This document shows, piece after piece, positions 60,845-64,000 of a stretch of DNA of 64,000 nucleotides; the first letter of the stretch is position 1, and each line of letters begins with the position of its first letter. The notes beneath the pieces were generated by a model. The model was not told the DNA's origin and did no database searches. It was given only the letters and a program-made list of their open reading frames with translations. Made by a program: the position numbers and the translations under genes. This DNA comes from Edaphocola aurantiacus (GTDB lineage: Bacteria > Bacteroidota > Bacteroidia > Chitinophagales > Chitinophagaceae). Location: assembly GCF_019797745.1 (NCBI RefSeq), contig NZ_VOSI01000004.1, forward strand, positions 392,079 through 456,078, read 5' to 3'.

Positions 60845-61480
60845 ATGAAGAAGATGATTTTATCAGTAGCAGCGCTGGCCGCTGTTGCGACGACGACAAA
60901 TGCACAATCAGTTAGATTCGGAGTTAAAGGAGGTGCAAACTTTTCTAACTCTATGCTGGAAAATAAAACTTCAGGCGTTACATCTCCATTCGGTGTAGGT
61001 GGTTATGCCGGTGGATTGGTAGAGTTCTCCTTCAAGAAACCAAGCGATAAATTCAAACTGCAATTAGAGGCGAACTACGATTTTTACAACCTGAGAACAA
61101 AAGCTACGGTGAACAATGCAACTGTAGTATCTATTAACCGTTTCCATTCTATCAGCGTACCGCTGGAAGCAAAATATTTTATTACACCTTCTTTCAGCGT
61201 ATTTGCAGGACCTACTTTTAACTTCAACCTGGCCTCTAATACTAACCTGAAAACAGGTTCTACCCAGGGCGATAAAGTAGAGACCAGCGATAACCTGAAT
61301 CCATTCCAGATTGGCGGTGTGGTAGGAGCAAACTATTATATCGTAAAAGGTTTCTTTGTGGAAGCAAGATATAACTACATCGCTCCAAGACCATATGACC
61401 GTGTATTCGGTGCTAACGATCTGGGTGCAACAAATAATATCCAGGTTGGTATCGGATATAAATTTGACAGAAGCAAGTAA
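60845..61480 (+). CDS. PorT-like outer membrane beta-barrel protein
   Basis: A 211-residue exported barrel. The signal peptide MKKMILSVAALAAVATTTNAQ is cut after NAQ. The strands VRFGVKGGANFSNSMLENK, FKLQLEANYDFYNL, SISVPLEAKYFITPSFSVFAGPTFNFNLA and the last NIQVGIGYKFDRSK follow the outer membrane beta-barrel family. Ala/Lys/Thr codon choice suggests strong expression. Transcription probably starts from TTTG at 60743-60746 with TGCCTTTG at 60768-60775. A hairpin terminator follows. Confidence 0.88.
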   Translation: MKKMILSVAALAAVATTTNAQSVRFGVKGGANFSNSMLENKTSGVTSPFGVGGYAGGLVEFSFKKPSDKFKLQLEANYDFYNLRTKATVNNATVVSINRFHSISVPLEAKYFITPSFSVFAGPTFNFNLASNTNLKTGSTQGDKVETSDNLNPFQIGGVVGANYYIVKGFFVEARYNYIAPRPYDRVFGANDLGATNNIQVGIGYKFDRSK

Positions 61481-61498
61481 TTTATACAATTAAAACAT

Positions 61499-61540
61499 TA
61501 CAAAAGCGGGTCGCATTCTTATATGCGGCCCGCTTTTGTA
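61499..61540 (+). terminator. Terminator of the 60845 barrel gene
   Basis: ACAAAAGCGGG plus GCAT pair with ATGC plus CCCGCTTTTGT, with one G-T position, around a short loop, then T-rich sequence. Confidence 0.85.
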
Positions 61541-61612
61541 ATAAGATGATTATATCATATTTATTGATGCCTGCTTAAGAATAAACTAACGTTTTACTGC
61601 AGATCATTAGTC

Positions 61613-61620
61613 TACATTTG
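61613..61620 (+). promoter_or_regulatory. -7 element of the aldo/keto reductase gene
   Basis: TACATTTG overlaps an upstream ATG at 61618, so the true start must be the later ATG at 61651. Confidence 0.55.
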
Positions 61621-61650
61621 TATCTTCAACAAAACAATAATCAAAGCAAT

Positions 61651-62640
61651 ATGGAATATCGTAAAATGGGTAATACCGGCCTGGACCTGAGTGTATTATC
61701 ATTCGGTTCATGGGTTACTTTCCACAAACAGATTGATGATGGTATCTCTGACCGGCTGATGAGCATTGCTTATGAGAACGGGGTTAACTTTTTTGATAAT
61801 GCAGAAGTGTACGCGCTGGGCGAATCAGAAAAAATGATGGGCCGTGTATTGAAAACCAAAAACTGGGATCGCACATCCTATGTAGTATCCAGTAAAGTAT
61901 TCTTTGGCTGGAGAGGGAAAGAAAATAAGCCTAACCAGCACGGACTGGGCCGCAAACATATTATGGAAGCCTGTGATGAGGCGCTGAAAAGATTACAGGT
62001 AGATTACCTGGATCTGTATTTCTGTCACCGCCCCGATAAGCATGTACCTATTGAAGAAGTCGTGCGTACGATGAATACATTGATCCAGCAGGGCAAAATC
62101 TTCTACTGGGGTACCAGCGAATGGAGTGGTGTCGAGATCATGGAAGCACATGCTGTTGCACAACGCCTGGGACTGGAAGGCCCTAAGATGGAACAGCCGG
62201 AGTATAACCTCTTCAACCGCAATAAAATGGAGCAGGAGTACCTGCAGATCTTTAAAACGGTAGGCATGGGTACCACCATCTGGAGCCCGCTGGCCTCCGG
62301 TTTACTGACTGGTAAGTATAACGATGGTATACCTGATGGTTCCCGACTGTCTCTTGACGGCTTTGAATGGCTGAAAGACAAATCCATCACCGATCAGAAA
62401 TTACAGGATGTGCGCAATCTGAAAAAAGTAGCGGACGAACTGGGTACCTCACTGGCTACTTTAAGCCTGGCTTGGACTATCGCTAATCCGAATGTGACCA
62501 CAGCTATCATTGGTGCTACCAAAGAATCACAATTGACAGAGAATTTAAAAGCACTGGACATCCTGCCTAAACTGACGGCAGAAGTACTGGGAGAAATTGA
62601 TACCATTATGGGTACCAAACCATTACAGCCAGCTTACTAA
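61651..62640 (+). CDS. Aldo/keto reductase, K+-channel-beta-like
   Basis: A 329-residue NADPH oxidoreductase of the branch near voltage-gated K+ channel beta subunits (MEYRKMGNTGLDLSVLSFGSW). The catalytic tetrad is visible: Asp and Tyr in NFFDNAEVYALGESE, Lys in VVSSKVFFGW, and His in LYFCHRPDKHVP. The NADPH loop IIGATKESQLTENLKAL is near the end. The substrate is unknown. The ATG at 61651 is chosen because the earlier one at 61618 lies inside the promoter. Confidence 0.94.
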   Translation: MEYRKMGNTGLDLSVLSFGSWVTFHKQIDDGISDRLMSIAYENGVNFFDNAEVYALGESEKMMGRVLKTKNWDRTSYVVSSKVFFGWRGKENKPNQHGLGRKHIMEACDEALKRLQVDYLDLYFCHRPDKHVPIEEVVRTMNTLIQQGKIFYWGTSEWSGVEIMEAHAVAQRLGLEGPKMEQPEYNLFNRNKMEQEYLQIFKTVGMGTTIWSPLASGLLTGKYNDGIPDGSRLSLDGFEWLKDKSITDQKLQDVRNLKKVADELGTSLATLSLAWTIANPNVTTAIIGATKESQLTENLKALDILPKLTAEVLGEIDTIMGTKPLQPAY

Positions 62641-62661
62641 TAATTATAGCAAATACATTTC

Positions 62662-62698
62662 ATAACACAGGGTCAGCACTATGCTGACCCTATGTTAT
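62662..62698. terminator. Bidirectional terminator between convergent genes
   Basis: AGGGTCAGCA at 62669-62678 pairs with TGCTGACCCT at 62682-62691; the outer ATAACA/TGTTAT pair lengthens the stem. Confidence 0.85.
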
Positions 62699-63502
62699 TT
62701 ATAAACTTATCTGTTGCTTCTGCAATCGAGGCCGGATGTATTGGGTGTAGATCCAGGCAGAGAATACGGCTATGCAGTAATAAGTAATAAGAGTATTTCC
62801 CTCCCATACTTCTGCAACACTTGTGGGTAAATAGTAAGAATGGGCGTTATAGCCGGGACTGAAATGCACCATATAATTAATGGTAAAATGCAGTCCTATA
62901 GCTACACCCAGATTTTGAAACATTAAATACAGCATACCGAACGCTATGCCAATAAAAATAATATACACTAAAACATAATAATTATATTGACCGTGACAAA
63001 GTGAAAAAACAATTGAACTGATCAAAATAGACCAGTAACGATTAATGCCTTTGTATATAAGCAGAGATAAAATTAAGAACCGGCACAATACTTCCTCCAT
63101 AGCAGCAGGTATGTATATATTAACGATAGCAGGCATATACTTTAGTGGATTGACAAAAGTTTCCCTTATAAGGTTCACATAATGATCCAGATTGCTATCT
63201 GAGAGAAGGAGCATTATCAGCAATGTAAACCCTTCAAAAAATACTATACCTACAATACTTAATGTCAGGGTGCGTAAAGTATATTTGGGTATGAGGGTTA
63301 ACTTGTAGGGTCGCTTAAGCCAGCTTCGCTTTAAGAATACTAATGTAGTCAGGAGCAACATAGGCCCTAATAAGCTTAGATTATATGGAAGCTTATTGAA
63401 AAACATTTGGAGCCACATGAAAGCAAAATAAATCAACACTGCTGAGCATATCTGTATCGATATGCTCAGCAGTGTTTTAAAGGAAGAAGTAAATGAATTC
63501 AT
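62699..63502 (-). CDS. CPBP-family intramembrane protease (Abi-like)
   Basis: A 267-residue protein with about seven membrane helices. The CPBP motifs are visible: EEVLCR (about 136-141, glutamates and Arg) in PAAMEEVLCRFLIL, FSLCHGQYN (about 167-175, His), and GLHFTINY (His). The family includes Rce1-like proteases and bacterial proteins linked to bacteriocin maturation or immunity. A small two-helix membrane protein gene lies 8 bases upstream. This and the next gene are visibly more A+T-rich than the rest, which may mean transfer. Confidence 0.88.
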   Translation of the reverse strand: MNSFTSSFKTLLSISIQICSAVLIYFAFMWLQMFFNKLPYNLSLLGPMLLLTTLVFLKRSWLKRPYKLTLIPKYTLRTLTLSIVGIVFFEGFTLLIMLLLSDSNLDHYVNLIRETFVNPLKYMPAIVNIYIPAAMEEVLCRFLILSLLIYKGINRYWSILISSIVFSLCHGQYNYYVLVYIIFIGIAFGMLYLMFQNLGVAIGLHFTINYMVHFSPGYNAHSYYLPTSVAEVWEGNTLITYYCIAVFSAWIYTQYIRPRLQKQQISL

Positions 63503-63510
63503 TGTTTTAG

Positions 63511-63714
63511 CTATTCTCTGACGATCTGAAAAAAATCCAACAGAACCTTGGACAGATTATATAAAGAGTATAAGCAACAAATTATATAAATTACTATCAG
63601 GCCGAAGGAGCTGAAGCTCTTGTTAGTCCTTGCTTTTTTGACAGATCCAATCACCCCAATTGCTAAAATGATCGTCATTAAAGAATAAATGATTATACTG
63701 ATGTACGGCTTCAT
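63511..63714 (-). CDS. Small two-helix membrane protein
   Basis: A 67-residue protein (MKPYISIIIYSLMTIILAIGVIGSVKKAR...) with membrane helices at about 4-24 and 37-56, separated by a basic, Ser-rich loop. It is not a typical signal peptide. It precedes the CPBP protease gene by 8 bases on the same strand, so they form an operon. A role as partner or as substrate of that protease is possible but not shown. The candidate -7 box is at 63782-63789. Confidence 0.65.
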   Translation of the reverse strand: MKPYISIIIYSLMTIILAIGVIGSVKKARTNKSFSSFGLIVIYIICCLYSLYNLSKVLLDFFQIVRE

Positions 63715-63781
63715 AGGTTTTATCCAGCTATTGTAAATAGCCGTTTGGATTATAGTTCAAGTTTTTTGCTTTAGTTAAGGT

Positions 63782-63789
63782 CAAAACTA
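63782..63789 (-). promoter_or_regulatory. -7 element of the 63511 operon
   Basis: The minus strand reads TAGTTTTG, about 68 bases before the ATG at 63714. No good TTTG box was seen. Confidence 0.4.
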
Positions 63790-63936
63790 AATAGTTGATA
63801 TATAAAATAAGAATATTAGTTAGTACTATGCATTGTCTGTTGAGATATTCATAGTTACCTGCATCGTTGTATTATCGGCATTGCCCTAAGATGTGGTCCA
63901 CGAGCGGATCAAGGACAGTGCTATTAAAAGTGTTGG

Positions 63937-63990
63937 GGGCCGCGCGGGCGGGCGGCCCACCAATTAATATAAAAAAATTTTTTGAAAAAA
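63937..63990. other. GC-rich hairpin followed by an A/T tract at the window end
   Basis: GGGCCGC at 63937-63943 pairs with GCGGCCC at 63952-63958 around an 8-base loop, then AATTAATAT and an A7T6 tract with a second A run at 63971-63990. The 286-base region 63715-64000 holds no gene. The A/T tract may belong to a promoter of a gene beyond the window. Confidence 0.4.
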
Positions 63991-64000
63991 CCAGGGGTTA

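Noticed and set aside
1..64000. tRNA, rRNA, CRISPR arrays, insertion sequences or prophage
   Set aside because: I checked the gene-free stretches for T-loop sequences, regular spaced repeats and transposase or integrase motifs and found none.

Overview
The window looks like a chromosomal segment of a Bacteroidota bacterium, most likely of the Chitinophagaceae type. The evidence is the repeated use of the phylum's promoter signature (TTTG, about 19-22 bases, TAnnTTTG), the near absence of purine-rich ribosome binding sites, two secreted proteins ending in type A sorting tags of the type IX secretion system, a GldA-type ABC ATPase, a TonB with the phylum's typical N-terminus, and PorT-like outer membrane barrels. 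The genus assignment is inference. No rRNA, tRNA, CRISPR array, prophage or insertion sequence was found.

Layout. 1-3000: end of feoB, a small membrane protein and a SprT-like protein. 3000-4400: rpsF-rpsR-rplI behind a strong promoter and a structured leader, closed by two terminators. 4580-8400: miaB, a sigma-54 activator and a zinc metallopeptidase. 8440-10510: gldA, then an overlapping HipA-like kinase/DUF3037 pair. 10500-19750: OsmC, TonB, NADH dehydrogenase, an adenylate-forming ligase, prfB, ElaA, Nudix, pyrE, a transglutaminase-like protein, MaoC, a 43-residue lipoprotein too short for usual gene calling, and a membrane protein. 19840-21980: rpsL-rpsG (terminated without fusA) and hldD. 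22000-32700: a T9SS-exported adhesin-like protein, a His-rich membrane protein, sucA, a 1170-residue outer membrane protein and a thiolase. 32800-38620: a chaperone cluster. 38680-42820: ferredoxin, acyl-CoA reductase, HtrA protease and an exported intradiol dioxygenase. 42930-43300: a large non-coding palindromic element. 43340-49480: hydrolase, leucyl aminopeptidase, mnmA, lipoprotein, and a secreted CxxC protein with a small Cys-containing secreted peptide. 49700-57650: DUF1569, AraC, YceI, a YgiD-type dioxygenase, a Tet-like MFS pump, a nucleoid-associated protein, a lipoprotein, a barrel and an acidic repeat protein. 57630-62640: waaA, a metallo-hydrolase, two PorT-like barrels and an aldo/keto reductase. 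62700-64000: a CPBP membrane protease with a small two-helix membrane protein, then a non-coding end containing a GC-rich hairpin and an A/T tract.

Most genes are housekeeping. The best candidate for an undescribed system is 32812-38614. CbpM and CbpA (a J-protein) are divergent from a GrpE-head-like protein of 101 residues, an 855-residue Hsp70 with an extra domain between its ATPase and substrate-binding parts, and a single-span membrane protein of unknown family. Together they could form a dedicated, membrane-linked Hsp70 machine. Second-rank candidates are the HipA-like kinase/DUF3037 pair, the 378-base palindromic element, the secreted Cys-peptide/CxxC-protein pair, and a 20-base block shared by the rpsF and rpsL promoters and initial transcripts.
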